A model generated the notes under the pieces. It was not told the origin of the DNA. It made no database searches and saw only the letters and a list, made by a program, of their open reading frames with translations. A stretch of 64,000 nt of DNA from Rhizobium sp. NZLR1 (GTDB taxonomy: Bacteria > Pseudomonadota > Alphaproteobacteria > Rhizobiales > Rhizobiaceae), in NCBI RefSeq assembly GCF_017357385.1, contig NZ_CP071632.1:4090001-4154000 (forward strand), in the 5' to 3' direction. Shown here piece by piece: positions 20,245 through 30,357 of this stretch; the first letter of the stretch is position 1; each line of letters begins with the position of its first letter. Position numbers and translations under genes: made by a program.

Positions 20245-20412
20245 TCAATTTGTGATCATACCGTTGTTGATCACGTTGAAGACATTCTGAAGGGCGCCGG
20301 TGAAGAACCCGAGACCCGAGACGAGAGCGCCGCAAATGAGCGCGGCGATCAGACCGTACTCGATGGCCGTCGCACCTCTGTTATCTGCAAGAAATGCTTT
20401 CAAAAGATGCAT
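20245..20412 (-). CDS. Flp/Fap family type IVb pilin, orphan
   Basis: A 55-residue pilin: short basic leader MHLLKAFLADNRG, then ATAIEYGLIAALI, with cleavage expected after the Gly and Glu at +5, followed by one hydrophobic helix and a short tail. Flp pilins build adhesive pili through a Tad secretion system. No tad/cpa genes are in the window, so export machinery must be elsewhere. It is convergent with the methyltransferase gene and lies downstream of a small membrane protein gene on the same strand. Confidence 0.9.
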   Translation of the reverse strand: MHLLKAFLADNRGATAIEYGLIAALICGALVSGLGFFTGALQNVFNVINNGMITN

Positions 20413-20482
20413 GACCCCAACCCTTGGCGCGAACTGACAGCAAACGACCATTCCACGACCATCGGGCGATGGCCGGCATTTT

Positions 20483-20800
20483 TCAGCAACCGGCGCCGAC
20501 GCCATAGCCCTGGACGACGCAGACCGAGCCGGGCGTATCCTGGAGGACGCTGCGGCGGATCGTATAACGCTTGCCGCTTTCGCTCTTCGGGATCGATCCG
20601 GTTGTCATCGTGTCGAATTCAAGCGGCGCGCTGGCAAAGACGCTCTTCTTCGAGGAATCCGCAAGCATCGGCGTCAGGATAAGCGTCAGGGCGACCACCG
20701 CCGTGCCGAACAGAAGGGCGATATTAAGCGCACCCGTCCTGCGCGAGGCAGACGAAACCCGTTCCTTTTCCCGGACAGCTTTCCAGAAATCATCGTCCAT
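20483..20800 (-). CDS. Conserved small membrane protein next to the Flp pilin gene
   Basis: A 105-residue protein of unknown function. The start MDDDFWKAVREKE at 20800 looks natural; an earlier start would add an unlikely N-terminus. It has a basic stretch (SSASRRTG), one transmembrane segment (ALNIALLFGTAVVALTLILTPML, given here as the TM around residues 22-45) and an exported tail with TMTTGSIP and the ending VCVVQGYGVGAGC. The two terminal Cys could form a disulfide. Its position upstream of the pilin gene suggests, but does not prove, a link to pili. Confidence 0.7.
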   Translation of the reverse strand: MDDDFWKAVREKERVSSASRRTGALNIALLFGTAVVALTLILTPMLADSSKKSVFASAPLEFDTMTTGSIPKSESGKRYTIRRSVLQDTPGSVCVVQGYGVGAGC

Positions 20801-20950
20801 GACGTCAAGCCTTTTAATACACGCACGCCAGATGCTTGATTGAGGCCGATCTTTGGCAGAATGTGTTAAATGATCCATTAATATCCACAGCCGAAAATGG
20901 CCCGGCATGATAATAATCAGGTAACGCTAATACATATCATCGGGAAATTT

Positions 20951-21031
20951 GCAGCGGTTCCGGGGAGGCATCATGCAAAAGACAAAGACTAAAGCGCATC
21001 ATCCGAATCCGGATCGGCGTGATGCGCTTTA
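20951..21031. repeat. Family-A repeat, copy 2, overlapping the 3' end of the mutT-like gene
   Basis: A shortened family-A copy: GCAGCGG, a CATGC block, then AAAGCGCATCA ... TGATGCGCTTT as inverted arms (20991-21001 and 21020-21030). The TAA stop codon of the minus-strand Nudix gene is made from the outer end of this arm. Confidence 0.75.
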
Positions 21032-21442
21032 AAGTAAATCCTGCAGCATCGGGATGAGCGGCTCGTCGGCCGGCGGCATCGGGTAATCGCGTAGCGCCTG
21101 CGGACGCACCCATTTCAGTGCTTGACCCTCGCGGCCCTGGGGAATGCCCTCGTAACGCCGGCAGATATAAAGCGGCATCAAAAGGTGGAAGGTTTCGTAA
21201 GAGTGGCTGGCGAAAGTCAGCGGTGCCAGGCAGGCGATCTTGGTGTTGATGCCGAGCTCCTCTTCGAGCTCCCGCACCAACGTTTCCTCCGGCGTCTCGC
21301 CGGGCTCGACCTTGCCGCCGGGAAACTCCCACAACCCGGCAAGCGACTTTCCCTCGGGGCGCTGTGCCAATAGGATACGCCCATCGGCATCGATCAGCGC
21401 ACAGGCGACGACCAGCAATATCTTCCGGCCGGCATCGCTCAT
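21029..21442 (-). CDS. mutT: Nudix hydrolase, MutT-like 8-oxo-dGTP diphosphatase
   Basis: A 137-residue Nudix protein. The full Nudix box GGKVEPGETPEETLVRELEEELG (positions about 39-61; key residues G, E, RE, EE, G) is intact. The flanking LLAQRPEGKSLAGLWEFPGG and the WV..L.DYPMPPAD tail are typical of MutT, which removes oxidised dGTP from the nucleotide pool. The start at 21442 overlaps the stop of the upstream GNAT gene by four bases. The stop codon lies within an intergenic repeat. Confidence 0.92.
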   Translation of the reverse strand: MSDAGRKILLVVACALIDADGRILLAQRPEGKSLAGLWEFPGGKVEPGETPEETLVRELEEELGINTKIACLAPLTFASHSYETFHLLMPLYICRRYEGIPQGREGQALKWVRPQALRDYPMPPADEPLIPMLQDLL

Positions 21443-22245
21443 CGCGGCTCCTGCTGCCAATAGCAATAATGATAAGCGTCGCGAAAACCGAGGCGTTCAT
21501 AGAGTGCGATGGCCGGACGGTTGGACAACTTCACCTGCAGCCAGGCCGATCGGGCGCTGCGCATGCGCGCCCAGCGCAGCGCCGAGGTCAGGATCTCGGT
21601 GCCCAGTCCCTCGCGCCGCCGCGTTTCGGAGACCGAAAGCGACATGATGCCGGCAAGGTCGTTGTCCTGAACGCAGAGCACGGTCGCCAGCGGGCCGTCC
21701 GCCGCATTCTCGATCATGAACAGGCCGGACGGCGGCTTGATCGCCGAAATGATCTCGGCAAGCGCCGGCTTCAAGTTCAGTGGCGCCCGGTCGACGGCGA
21801 GGTTGGCGTCGACGAACCGGCCGATATCATGGGTCGGCAGGTGATCGAGCGTATCCGGCAGCTCGGCCTCGGCAAGGTCGCAGGTCATCACCACCGTCTC
21901 GTCGAACCGCGTCCAGCTCTGCGCGCGCAGAAGCTCGATCAGCACCGGCGAAGCAAGCGGCGTCTGGCGGATGACGGCGGCGCGGCCATAGGCCTCGAAC
22001 TTCCGGCTCGCCTTTTCCAGGCGGATTTCGACATCGCGATGGTCCGAGGGATCGAGCGGCACGATCGAATTCAGCCGGTTGGACGGATGGCCGGCCGTCA
22101 GCCGCACCTGCCAGCTGCCGTCATATTGCACGGACGCCGCCGGCCAGGCCCGGAAGCCGACGGCCTCCAGCCTGCGCACCAGCGGCAGATTGTGTGAAGA
22201 GATGGATGCCTGCACCAAAGAACGATCAGCTCCGATAGTCGCCAT
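21439..22245 (-). CDS. GNAT family N-acetyltransferase
   Basis: A 268-residue protein with a C-terminal GNAT domain. The acetyl-CoA loop [19 protein letters not shown] (R-x-x-G-x-G-x family, about residues 216-234) and [17 protein letters not shown] are visible. The N-terminal half looks like a second, degenerate GNAT-like repeat ([14 protein letters not shown]), giving a tandem form. It lies between argJ and mutT: its start overlaps the argJ stop by 20 bases and its stop overlaps the mutT start, so the three genes form a coupled set. The substrate is unknown. Confidence 0.87.
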   Translation of the reverse strand: MATIGADRSLVQASISSHNLPLVRRLEAVGFRAWPAASVQYDGSWQVRLTAGHPSNRLNSIVPLDPSDHRDVEIRLEKASRKFEAYGRAAVIRQTPLASPVLIELLRAQSWTRFDETVVMTCDLAEAELPDTLDHLPTHDIGRFVDANLAVDRAPLNLKPALAEIISAIKPPSGLFMIENAADGPLATVLCVQDNDLAGIMSLSVSETRRREGLGTEILTSALRWARMRSARSAWLQVKLSNRPAIALYERLGFRDAYHYCYWQQEPR

Positions 22246-23467
22246 TGATCGCAACATATTCCTTGGTGAGGTCGCAGGTCCAGACGGTTGCCGAACCAGT
22301 GCCGAGTCCAATGTCAACTTTGACGGGGATATCCTGCGCCTTCATGACCTTCGAGGCGGCCTCCTCGGAATAATCGGGATCGCGCTCGCCATTGACCGCG
22401 ACCCTGATGTCGCCGAACCAGATGGCCAGCCGGTCGCGGTCGGCCATCTCGCCCGATTTGCCGACCGCCATGACGATGCGGCCCCAATTGGCGTCTTCGC
22501 CGGCGGCCGCCGTCTTGACCAGCGGCGAATTGGCGATCGACAGTCCGATGCGCTTGGCTGCGGCATCGCTCTCGGCGCCCGTCACGGTGATTTCGAGCAT
22601 CTTGGTGGCGCCCTCGCCGTCCCGCACCACCTGCAGCGACAGATCCTTCAGCACGTCGTTGAGTGCGGCCCGGAATGCTGCAAGGCGCGGGTCGTCGGCA
22701 CTTTCGATACGGGCCTGGCCGTCCTTGGCCGCAGCACCCGTCGCAAACAGCATCAGCGTGTCGGAGGTGGAAGTGTCGCTGTCGACGGTCATGGAATTGA
22801 AGGTCGGGCCGACGCCATCGGACAGAAGCACTTGCAGCGCCTCGGGCGCGATGTCGGCATCGGTGACGACGAAGGAAAGCATCGTCGCCATATCGGGCGC
22901 GATCATGCCGGCGCCCTTGGCAATGCCGTTGATCGTCACGACGACGCCGCCGATCTCGGCGCTGCGGGTCGAAACTTTTGGATAGGTGTCGGTCGTCATG
23001 ATCGCCTTGGCGGCCTCGAACCAGAAATCGCCGGTCGCTTCGACCTGCATCCGCTCCAGAACGCCTGAGAATTTGGTGGCGTCGAGCGGCTCGCCGATGA
23101 CGCCGGTCGAGGCCAGATAGACTTCGTTTTCGGCGCAGCCGACTGCAGCGGCAGCCGACTTCGCCGTCAGTGCGGTCGCCTGGCGGCCCTTCAGGCCGGT
23201 GAAGGCATTGGCATTGCCGGAATTGACGACGACGGCGCGGGCACTGCCATGCGGCAGATTGGCCCGGCAGAAATCGACCGGCGCCGACGGGCACTTCGAA
23301 CGGGTGAAGACGCCCGCAACGGCCGCCGGCTTGTCAAAGACCATCATCAGCACGTCGGTGCGGTCCTTGTACTTGATGCCGGCGGAAGCCGTCGCCATGC
23401 GCACGCCGCGCAGCGGCGGCATCGAGACGAAGGATTTCGGAGCGAGCGGAGAGACGGAACCGGACAT
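22226..23467 (-). CDS. argJ: Bifunctional ornithine acetyltransferase / N-acetylglutamate synthase
   Basis: A 413-residue ArgJ that recycles the acetyl group between acetylornithine and glutamate in arginine synthesis. The autocleavage site is present in [16 protein letters not shown], where cleavage between Ala and Thr yields two subunits with Thr as nucleophile. The start at 23467 ([13 protein letters not shown]) fits the family; a longer frame upstream runs into the leader. It is preceded by a terminator that isolates it from the PPIase gene and followed by overlapping GNAT and mutT genes. Confidence 0.96.
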   Translation of the reverse strand: MSGSVSPLAPKSFVSMPPLRGVRMATASAGIKYKDRTDVLMMVFDKPAAVAGVFTRSKCPSAPVDFCRANLPHGSARAVVVNSGNANAFTGLKGRQATALTAKSAAAAVGCAENEVYLASTGVIGEPLDATKFSGVLERMQVEATGDFWFEAAKAIMTTDTYPKVSTRSAEIGGVVVTINGIAKGAGMIAPDMATMLSFVVTDADIAPEALQVLLSDGVGPTFNSMTVDSDTSTSDTLMLFATGAAAKDGQARIESADDPRLAAFRAALNDVLKDLSLQVVRDGEGATKMLEITVTGAESDAAAKRIGLSIANSPLVKTAAAGEDANWGRIVMAVGKSGEMADRDRLAIWFGDIRVAVNGERDPDYSEEAASKVMKAQDIPVKVDIGLGTGSATVWTCDLTKEYVAINGDYRS

Positions 23468-23548
23468 GATGAAACCTGCCAATGGGCATTTCCAGGCGAA
23501 TGGAAACCGGTTCGCCGTCCGGAAATGCAACAACAACAATGATATTAA

Positions 23549-23571
23549 AGGGCCCGGAAAAACCGGGCCCT
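23549..23571 (-). terminator. Intrinsic terminator between the PPIase gene and argJ
   Basis: A 9-bp stem (AGGGCCCGG / CCGGGCCCT) with a five-base A (minus strand T) loop. On the minus strand it runs into TTTAATATCATTGTTGTTG. It lies just after the stop of the parvulin gene, about 80 bases before the argJ start. Confidence 0.8.
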
Positions 23572-23581
23572 GATGCGAATA

Positions 23582-24463
23582 TTACTGCTTCGGCGCCGGC
23601 GCGACGGGATCACTGCCCGGCTCCGGCTGCTTGTTGGCCTGATCGTAACCCTTGCGCAGCGTCTCGTCGGTGATTTCGATCTTGGCGGAGGCCTTCGCCT
23701 TATTCAGAAGCTCAAGATACTTGTCGCGCATGACGAGCTGACGAACCTGATCCTGCACCTGCTCGAAGGGCGGCGGCGCGGCGTCGCGTTTATCCTCGAC
23801 CTTGATGACGTGATAGCCGAAATCGGTCTTGACGGGCGTCTTGGAATAGGTGCCCTTCTCCAGCGCGAAGGCCGCGTCCTCGAATTCCTTGACCATCCGG
23901 CCGCGCGAGAAATAACCGAGATCGCCGCCTTCCGACTTGTTCGGATCGGTGGACTTTTCCTTGGCGAGTTCGGCGAAATCCTTGCCGGCGTCGAGCTGCT
24001 TGATGATGTCCTTGGCTTCGTCCTCGGTCTTGACGAGGATATGACGGGCGTGAACTTCCTCCTGCTTCGGCAGAGCAGCGACTTCCTTGTCGTAGCGAGC
24101 CTTGACTTCTTCAGGCGTCACGATGTCGACGACATGCTTCTTGAAGTAGGCGTTGTGCAGCTCGCGGTCGGTGAGATACTGCATGCGCTTCTTGAATTCG
24201 TCGGTCTGATCGAGCTTCTCGGCCGCAGCGTCGGCGGCGAGCAGCTTCACGTCGATGGCGGCGGAAAGGGCTGCGACCTTCTTTTGGTCATCGGGAAGCT
24301 GCGCCAGTTGCGGGTCGAGATTGGCGACGGCGAGGTCGAGTTCCGACTGGTGAATCTCCAGCGTGCCGACCTTGGCGATGACGGCGTCATCGGCATAGGC
24401 CGGGGCCTGGAGCGCAACAAAAGTTGCAAACGCCAGTACGGCAAGTTTGTTGGTGCTCAACAT
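23582..24463 (-). CDS. Parvulin-type peptidyl-prolyl cis-trans isomerase, exported
   Basis: A 293-residue protein with a Sec signal peptide (MLSTNKLAVLAFATFVALQA then PAYADDAV, cleavage probably after ADA or AYA). A SurA/PrsA-like helical N-terminal domain (about 25-130) and a parvulin domain (about 135-235: VHARHILVKTEDEA, GGDLGYFSRGRMV, FGYHVIKVEDKRDA) follow. The tail is rich in Pro and Gln. It assists folding of exported proteins in the periplasm. It lies divergent from secA, so exporter and periplasmic foldase share an intergenic region of about 245 bases. Confidence 0.93.
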   Translation of the reverse strand: MLSTNKLAVLAFATFVALQAPAYADDAVIAKVGTLEIHQSELDLAVANLDPQLAQLPDDQKKVAALSAAIDVKLLAADAAAEKLDQTDEFKKRMQYLTDRELHNAYFKKHVVDIVTPEEVKARYDKEVAALPKQEEVHARHILVKTEDEAKDIIKQLDAGKDFAELAKEKSTDPNKSEGGDLGYFSRGRMVKEFEDAAFALEKGTYSKTPVKTDFGYHVIKVEDKRDAAPPPFEQVQDQVRQLVMRDKYLELLNKAKASAKIEITDETLRKGYDQANKQPEPGSDPVAPAPKQ

Positions 24464-24708
24464 GAAATACCCTTCACAGTTACATCACCGGTTTCAGCAT
24501 CGCCTGAATCGGCCCAAAATAGCCATCAACACCGGATTGTGGCCTTTCTGTATCCGCCAAATCCGTTGACATCATTCGACCCCCCTCTTATCTGTCACGC
24601 AACCTCGCGTCCAGAACAGTTTCCGGGCGTTTTAGCCGCGCGCCTGATTTTCGGCTGGGCCGCGAACAACAAACGTCGGGGATGAATATTTGAGAAAGGA
24701 CCAGTCAT

Positions 24709-27426
24709 ATGGTCAGCTTTGGCGGTCTAGCCCGCAAGTTGTTTGGATCTTCCAATGACCGCCGCGTGCGGTCTTTCCAGCCGAACGTCACTGCCATCAA
24801 CTCTATCGAAGAGAAGACCAAGGCCCTGACGGACGAGCAGCTCACGGCAAAGACCGTAGAGTTTCGTGCGCTGCTTGCCGAGGGCAAGACGCTCGACGAC
24901 ATTCTGATCCCGGCCTTTGCCGTCGTGCGCGAAGCCTCGCGCCGCGTTCTCGGCCTGCGGCCTTTTGATGTACAGCTGGTCGGCGGCATGATCCTGCATT
25001 CGAATGCGATCGCCGAAATGAAGACCGGCGAAGGCAAGACCCTCGTCGCCACCCTGCCGGTCTATCTGAACGCGCTTTCCGGCAAGGGCGTGCACGTCGT
25101 CACCGTCAACGATTACCTCGCCCAGCGCGATGCCGCGACCATGGGCCGCGTCTACAGCTTCCTCGGCATGACCACCGGCGTCATCGTCCACGGCCTCTCC
25201 GACGAGGAACGTCACGCGGCCTATGCCTGCGACATCACTTACGCCACCAACAACGAACTCGGCTTCGATTATCTGCGCGATAACATGAAGTACGAGAAGA
25301 ACCAGATGGTCCAGCGCGGCCACAACTTCGCGATCGTCGACGAAGTGGACTCGATCCTCGTCGACGAGGCGCGCACGCCGCTGATCATCTCCGGTCCGCT
25401 CGACGACCGCTCCGAACTCTATAATACGATCGACGCCTACATTCCGATGCTGGTGCCTAGCGATTACGAGATCGACGAGAAGCAGCGCTCGGCCAACTTC
25501 TCCGAAGAGGGCACCGAGAAGCTGGAAAACCTGCTTCGTCAGGCCGGCCTCTTGAAGGGCAACGCACTCTACGACATCGAGAACGTCGCGATCGTCCACC
25601 ACGTCAACAACGCGCTGAAGGCCCACAAGCTGTTCCAGCGCGATAAGGACTATATCGTCCGCAACGACGAAGTCGTCATCATCGACGAGTTCACCGGCCG
25701 CATGATGCCGGGCCGCCGCTATTCGGAAGGTCAGCACCAGGCGCTCGAAGCCAAGGAAAGGGTGCAGATCCAGCCGGAAAACCAGACGCTGGCGTCGATC
25801 ACCTTCCAGAACTATTTCCGCATGTACGCCAAGCTCGCCGGCATGACCGGCACGGCGCAGACGGAAGCGGAAGAATTCGCCAACATCTATAATCTCGATG
25901 TCATCGAGGTTCCGACCAACCTGCCGATCCAGCGCCTCGACGAAGACGACGAGGTTTACCGGACCTTTGACGAGAAGTTCAAGGCGATCATCGAGGAGAT
26001 CCTCGACGCCCACAACCGCGGTCAGCCGGTGCTGGTCGGTACCACGTCGATCGAAAAATCCGAACTGCTCGCAGAGCGCCTGCGCAATCAGGGCTTCGAC
26101 GACTTCAAGGTGCTGAACGCCCGCTATCACGAGCAGGAAGCCTATATCGTCGCCCAGGCCGGCGTGCCCGGTGCCATCACGATCGCCACCAATATGGCCG
26201 GCCGCGGCACCGATATTCAGCTCGGCGGCAACCTCGACATGCGCATCGAGCGCGAACTCGGCGAAGTCGAAGCCGGTCCGGAGCGTGACGCCCGGATCCA
26301 GGCAATCGTCGAGGAAATCAAGGAACTCAAACAGAAGGCGCTCGCCGCCGGCGGTCTCTACGTCATCGCCACCGAACGCCATGAAAGCCGCCGCATCGAC
26401 AACCAGCTGCGCGGCCGCTCCGGCCGTCAGGGCGACCCCGGCCGCTCGAAATTCTACCTCTCGCTTCAGGACGACCTGATGCGCATCTTCGGCTCCGACC
26501 GCATGGACAGCATGCTGACGAAGCTCGGGCTCAAGGAGGGCGAGGCGATCGTCCATCCGTGGATCAACAAGGCCCTGGAGCGCGCCCAGAAGAAGGTCGA
26601 AGCCCGCAACTTCGATATCCGCAAGAACCTGTTGAAGTACGACGACGTTCTCAACGATCAGCGCAAGGTGATCTTCGAGCAGCGCCTCGAACTGATGGAA
26701 TCGACCAATATTTCCGAAACCGTTTCCGACATGCGTCGTGAGGTGATCGAGGATCTGGTCGAAAAGCACATCCCCGAGCGCGCTTATGCCGAGCAATGGG
26801 ATGCCGCCGGCCTGAAGACCGGTGCTTTGAACATCCTCAATCTCGACCTGCCGGTTGAGGATTGGGTGAAGGAAGAAGGCATTGGCGAAGACGATATCCG
26901 CGAGCGCCTGACGGAAGCCACCAACGCCGCCTTCACAGAAAAGGCCGAGCGTTTCGGCGACGACATCATGCATTATGTCGAACGCTCGGTGGTCATGCAG
27001 ACGCTCGATCATCTCTGGCGCGAGCACATCGTCAATCTCGACCATCTGCGCTCCGTCATCGGCTTCCGCGGCTATGCCCAGCGCGATCCGCTGCAGGAAT
27101 ACAAGTCGGAAGCCTTCGAGCTGTTCACCGCGCTGCTGAACAATCTGCGCGAGGCGGTGACCGCGCAGCTGATGCGCGTCGAGCTGGTGCAGCAGGCCCC
27201 TGTCGAGCCCGAACCGCCGTTGATGCAGGCCCACCACCTGGATCCGACGACCGGCGAGGACGATTTCGCCCCGGCGATCTACCAGGCATCGGAAGTCCTC
27301 GTTTCTCCCGAGAACCGCAATCCTGATGACCCGGCCACCTGGGGCAAAGTCGGCCGCAACGAGACCTGCCCCTGCGGTTCCGGCAAGAAATACAAGCATT
27401 GCCACGGCGCCTTCGAACAGGTCTGA
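24709..27426 (+). CDS. secA: Preprotein translocase ATPase SecA
   Basis: A 905-residue motor of the Sec pathway that threads unfolded preproteins through SecYEG. Visible parts: Walker [12 protein letters not shown] (about residue 104), the [13 protein letters not shown] segment (about 210), the preprotein cross-linking domain, [13 protein letters not shown] in the second nucleotide domain, helical scaffold and wing, and the C-terminal zinc motif [14 protein letters not shown] (about 888-901), which binds SecB. Length is normal. It stands as a single transcription unit with its own terminator. Confidence 0.98.
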   Translation: MVSFGGLARKLFGSSNDRRVRSFQPNVTAINSIEEKTKALTDEQLTAKTVEFRALLAEGKTLDDILIPAFAVVREASRRVLGLRPFDVQLVGGMILHSNAIAEMKTGEGKTLVATLPVYLNALSGKGVHVVTVNDYLAQRDAATMGRVYSFLGMTTGVIVHGLSDEERHAAYACDITYATNNELGFDYLRDNMKYEKNQMVQRGHNFAIVDEVDSILVDEARTPLIISGPLDDRSELYNTIDAYIPMLVPSDYEIDEKQRSANFSEEGTEKLENLLRQAGLLKGNALYDIENVAIVHHVNNALKAHKLFQRDKDYIVRNDEVVIIDEFTGRMMPGRRYSEGQHQALEAKERVQIQPENQTLASITFQNYFRMYAKLAGMTGTAQTEAEEFANIYNLDVIEVPTNLPIQRLDEDDEVYRTFDEKFKAIIEEILDAHNRGQPVLVGTTSIEKSELLAERLRNQGFDDFKVLNARYHEQEAYIVAQAGVPGAITIATNMAGRGTDIQLGGNLDMRIERELGEVEAGPERDARIQAIVEEIKELKQKALAAGGLYVIATERHESRRIDNQLRGRSGRQGDPGRSKFYLSLQDDLMRIFGSDRMDSMLTKLGLKEGEAIVHPWINKALERAQKKVEARNFDIRKNLLKYDDVLNDQRKVIFEQRLELMESTNISETVSDMRREVIEDLVEKHIPERAYAEQWDAAGLKTGALNILNLDLPVEDWVKEEGIGEDDIRERLTEATNAAFTEKAERFGDDIMHYVERSVVMQTLDHLWREHIVNLDHLRSVIGFRGYAQRDPLQEYKSEAFELFTALLNNLREAVTAQLMRVELVQQAPVEPEPPLMQAHHLDPTTGEDDFAPAIYQASEVLVSPENRNPDDPATWGKVGRNETCPCGSGKKYKHCHGAFEQV

Positions 27427-27448
27427 GGCAAGCCGCAAAGACTGCGGA

Positions 27449-27480
27449 AATGCCGCCTTCGGGCGGCATTTTCTTTTCTG
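27449..27480 (+). terminator. Intrinsic terminator of secA
   Basis: A 9-bp stem AATGCCGCC / GGCGGCATT closed by TTCG and followed by TTCTTTTC. It starts 23 bases after the secA stop codon. Confidence 0.9.
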
Positions 27481-27605
27481 CGGCAGCGCCGGAAAACCGG
27501 AATTACAGTGTCGGGCGGCAAGCCCGATCCGGAACCGTTTCTTAACCCTGTTCTGTCAAGACTTCGGGACGATTTGCCTGACTTTCAGAGTTTTGCGTGT
27601 TCATC

Positions 27606-29021
27606 ATGGCGGTCATAGAAACAGCGGAGAAAATGCTGCCCGCGGGCCTGCGCCCGATCGGCGGCCGCGCGTTGCGCATGCTTGCAGCCGTGCTCACCGA
27701 ACGTGGTGAGAAGGCGGCCGCTCAGCGCATGGCGCTGACGGCCTTCACGATCCGCATCCTTAGCGCGGCACTCGCCTTCGTCTCCCAGATCGTGCTTGCC
27801 CGGCTGATGGGCGAATATGAATACGGCATCTTCGTTTTCGTCTGGGTACTGGTCGTCGTCTTCGGCGATCTCTCATGCCTTGGTTTCCACACCGCGATCA
27901 TCCGCTTCCTGCCGCAATACCGGGCAGCCGGCGCCGTCGAGGAAATCCGCGGCCTGACCGGCACGGCGCGCATCTTTGCATTGCTTTCGGGCACTGCAGT
28001 GCTCGCCGCCGGCATGCTCGGGCTGCATTTCTTCGGCGATATGATCCAGGTCTATTATCTCGTCCCGATCTTCCTCGGCCTGCTCGCCATGCCGATGATC
28101 GCGCTCGGCGACATTCTGGAAGGCACCTCGCGGGCGAACCACTGGCCGGTGATGGCGCTGAGCCCGGTCTATATTATCCGCCCGATTCTCATCATCGCCT
28201 TCATGCTCATCGCCATTGCCAGCGGCGCCGAGCATACGGCCGTCACCGCGATGCAGGCCGCACTCGCCGCGACCTTCGTCACCGCGCTTGGCCAGTATGC
28301 CGCAACGCTCTATCGCCTTCGCCGGCATTATGACAAAGGCCCGCACAAGGTCGATTTCCTCGCCTGGTTCAGCGTCGCTTTTCCGATTTTCCTGATCGAG
28401 GGCGTCAGCTTCCTGCTCACCAATTCCGATGTCGTCGTTGTCGGCATTTTCCTCGAGCCGCACGACGTCGCTATCTACTTCGCCGCCGCCAAGACGATGG
28501 CGCTGGTGCATTTCATCAATTTCTCGGTCAAGGCGGCCTCCGGCCCGCGCTTCTCCTCGATTATCGCCGAAGGCGACCACGCCCAGCTGGCGACCGCCGC
28601 CATCGACGCCGCCCGCTGGACCTTCTGGCCGGCGCTCGGTGTTGGACTTGCGGTGCTTGCCGCCGGACATCTTCTGCTGTCGCTCTTCGGCGGCGCCTTC
28701 ACCTCAGGTTATCTGGTCATGGCGATCCTGCTCGCCGGCATCCTCGCCAAGTCGTTGGTCGGCCCGGCCGAAACGCTGCTGATGATGGCCGGCAGACAGA
28801 ATATCTGCGTCGCGCTCTACGCCGGCGCGCTGACGGCCAATGTCGGCCTCAACCTTGCTTTGATCCCGCATTACGGCATCGAAGGCACAGCGATCGCCAC
28901 GGCTTCCGCCATGGCGGTCGAGGCAATCCTGCTGCATCTCGCCGTGCGCCGCACGCTCGGCATCGTCCTTTTCGCCTTCGCCAGCCCCTCCGCCGCAACG
29001 CCAGAGATGAGAGTTCGATAG
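27606..29021 (+). CDS. Polysaccharide flippase, MATE/Wzx-like oligosaccharide transporter
   Basis: A 471-residue membrane protein with about 12-14 hydrophobic segments and the Polysacc_synt fold (RMALTAFTIRILSAALAFVSQ, then VLARLMGEYEYGIFVFVWVL, given in parts). Proteins of this kind flip lipid-linked sugar units across the inner membrane. The ATG at 27606 is preferred; a GTG at 27597 would add three residues. The next gene starts immediately after its stop, so the pair forms one operon, probably for an exopolysaccharide or surface glycan. The specific glycan is unknown. Confidence 0.85.
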   Translation: MAVIETAEKMLPAGLRPIGGRALRMLAAVLTERGEKAAAQRMALTAFTIRILSAALAFVSQIVLARLMGEYEYGIFVFVWVLVVVFGDLSCLGFHTAIIRFLPQYRAAGAVEEIRGLTGTARIFALLSGTAVLAAGMLGLHFFGDMIQVYYLVPIFLGLLAMPMIALGDILEGTSRANHWPVMALSPVYIIRPILIIAFMLIAIASGAEHTAVTAMQAALAATFVTALGQYAATLYRLRRHYDKGPHKVDFLAWFSVAFPIFLIEGVSFLLTNSDVVVVGIFLEPHDVAIYFAAAKTMALVHFINFSVKAASGPRFSSIIAEGDHAQLATAAIDAARWTFWPALGVGLAVLAAGHLLLSLFGGAFTSGYLVMAILLAGILAKSLVGPAETLLMMAGRQNICVALYAGALTANVGLNLALIPHYGIEGTAIATASAMAVEAILLHLAVRRTLGIVLFAFASPSAATPEMRVR

Positions 29022-30299
29022 ATGGTGCGTATTCCTCCCGTTACCGAAAGCACCGACAGCGCTGCCAACCGCATGGTGCATGATCTCGCCGCGCTGCATT
29101 TCGAAGCGCCGCGGGCCGAGGCGCGCGCCGAGATCGGACGACCGGGACGCGAGCTCTGCCTCTACCCGGGCAAGCTCGGCTATGAGCTGCAGGAAGAACT
29201 CGACTTTCTCTCCCACCGGGCTATGGAACCGAACGTCTTCTTCTCCGGCCGCTTTCTCGCTCCCGCCATGCCGCGGCTCGAAGACCGGCAGGTAAACTTC
29301 GCCCTGATCCGCGACCACAATGCCGGCCGCAGCCGCATGCGCTTTCTGATGCCGTTTTCGATCGACAAGCCGGGCTTTGCCGTCGGTCCGTCGATCATCC
29401 GCGGCTGGTCGAACAGCTTCGGCCCGCTTGGCACGCCGCTGGTCGACAGCGAGGATGCAGCCGAGACCCTCGACAACCTCTTCGAGGGACTGACCGCGCG
29501 CGATCTCAATCTGCCCGGCATACTGGTTCTGCCGGATCTCAGGCTGAACGGCATCTTCGTGCGCATGGTCAAGGCCGTGGCGCTCAGCCGCAATCTTCCC
29601 GTCACCGTCACCAATCCCTACTTGCGGCCGATGCTGCAGAGTGACGAAGAGGCGCCGGCCTATCTCGGCCGCACCATCTCTTCCTCGCACATGCGCGAGA
29701 TGCGCCGCCAGTGGCGTCTGCTGGAGGAACAGGGAACGGCGGTGTATGCCGTCGCCCGCCAGCCCCGCGAAATCCACATCCGTTTCGAGGAATTCCTGGC
29801 GATGGAAGCCGGCGGCTGGAAGGGTAAGCGGCGAAGCGCTCTTGTCACCGATCGCTATCATACGGCTTTCGCCCGCGAGGCGGTGTCGAACCTTGCCGCC
29901 GTCGACGCCGTGCGTATTCACACGATCGACCTCAACGGCAAGGCGATTGCCGCCATCGTCGTTTTGATGATGGGTGGCGAGGCCTACACCTGGAAGACCG
30001 CCTATGACGAGAACTATGCCCGCTATTCGCCGGGCAAGCTATTGATGAGCGAACTCACCGAATGGCATCTCGACGACGCCAATATCGTGCGCTCCGATTC
30101 CTGCGCCGTCTCGGATCATCCGATCATGAGCCGCTTCTGGCAGGAGCGCGAGGAGATGGGAACGCTGGTGATCGGCCTGACGCAGAACGGCGACCGCGAC
30201 ATGCGCCAGGTCTCAGCCCAGCTCCACATGTACCGCAGCACCCGCAATATGGCGAAGATGCTGCGCGAGAAGATCATGTCGCTGGCCGGCCGGGGCTAA
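29022..30299 (+). CDS. GNAT/FemAB-like (CelD/BcsL-type) acyltransferase-domain protein
   Basis: A 425-residue soluble protein. The central and C-terminal part (about 215-380) matches the BioF2-like acetyltransferase domain seen in CelD-type proteins: HIRFEEFLAMEAGGWKGKRRSAL given in parts (HIRFEEFLAMEA, GWKGKRRSAL), AREAVSNLAAVDAVRIH, and AYTWKTAYDENYARYSPG. That last motif is typical of FemAB-fold enzymes. It is directly joined to the flippase gene, with no gap, which suggests acyl decoration of a polysaccharide. The substrate is inference. Confidence 0.8.
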   Translation: MVRIPPVTESTDSAANRMVHDLAALHFEAPRAEARAEIGRPGRELCLYPGKLGYELQEELDFLSHRAMEPNVFFSGRFLAPAMPRLEDRQVNFALIRDHNAGRSRMRFLMPFSIDKPGFAVGPSIIRGWSNSFGPLGTPLVDSEDAAETLDNLFEGLTARDLNLPGILVLPDLRLNGIFVRMVKAVALSRNLPVTVTNPYLRPMLQSDEEAPAYLGRTISSSHMREMRRQWRLLEEQGTAVYAVARQPREIHIRFEEFLAMEAGGWKGKRRSALVTDRYHTAFAREAVSNLAAVDAVRIHTIDLNGKAIAAIVVLMMGGEAYTWKTAYDENYARYSPGKLLMSELTEWHLDDANIVRSDSCAVSDHPIMSRFWQEREEMGTLVIGLTQNGDRDMRQVSAQLHMYRSTRNMAKMLREKIMSLAGRG

Positions 30300-30357
30300 A
30301 GCCCTTTATTTGCATATCGTTCTTCCGGAACCGCTACACACTTCCGGGCGATATGCA

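Noticed and set aside
24727..27438. A 903-codon open frame opposite secA
   Set aside because: Same reason: it mirrors secA nearly end to end and its product has no family resemblance.
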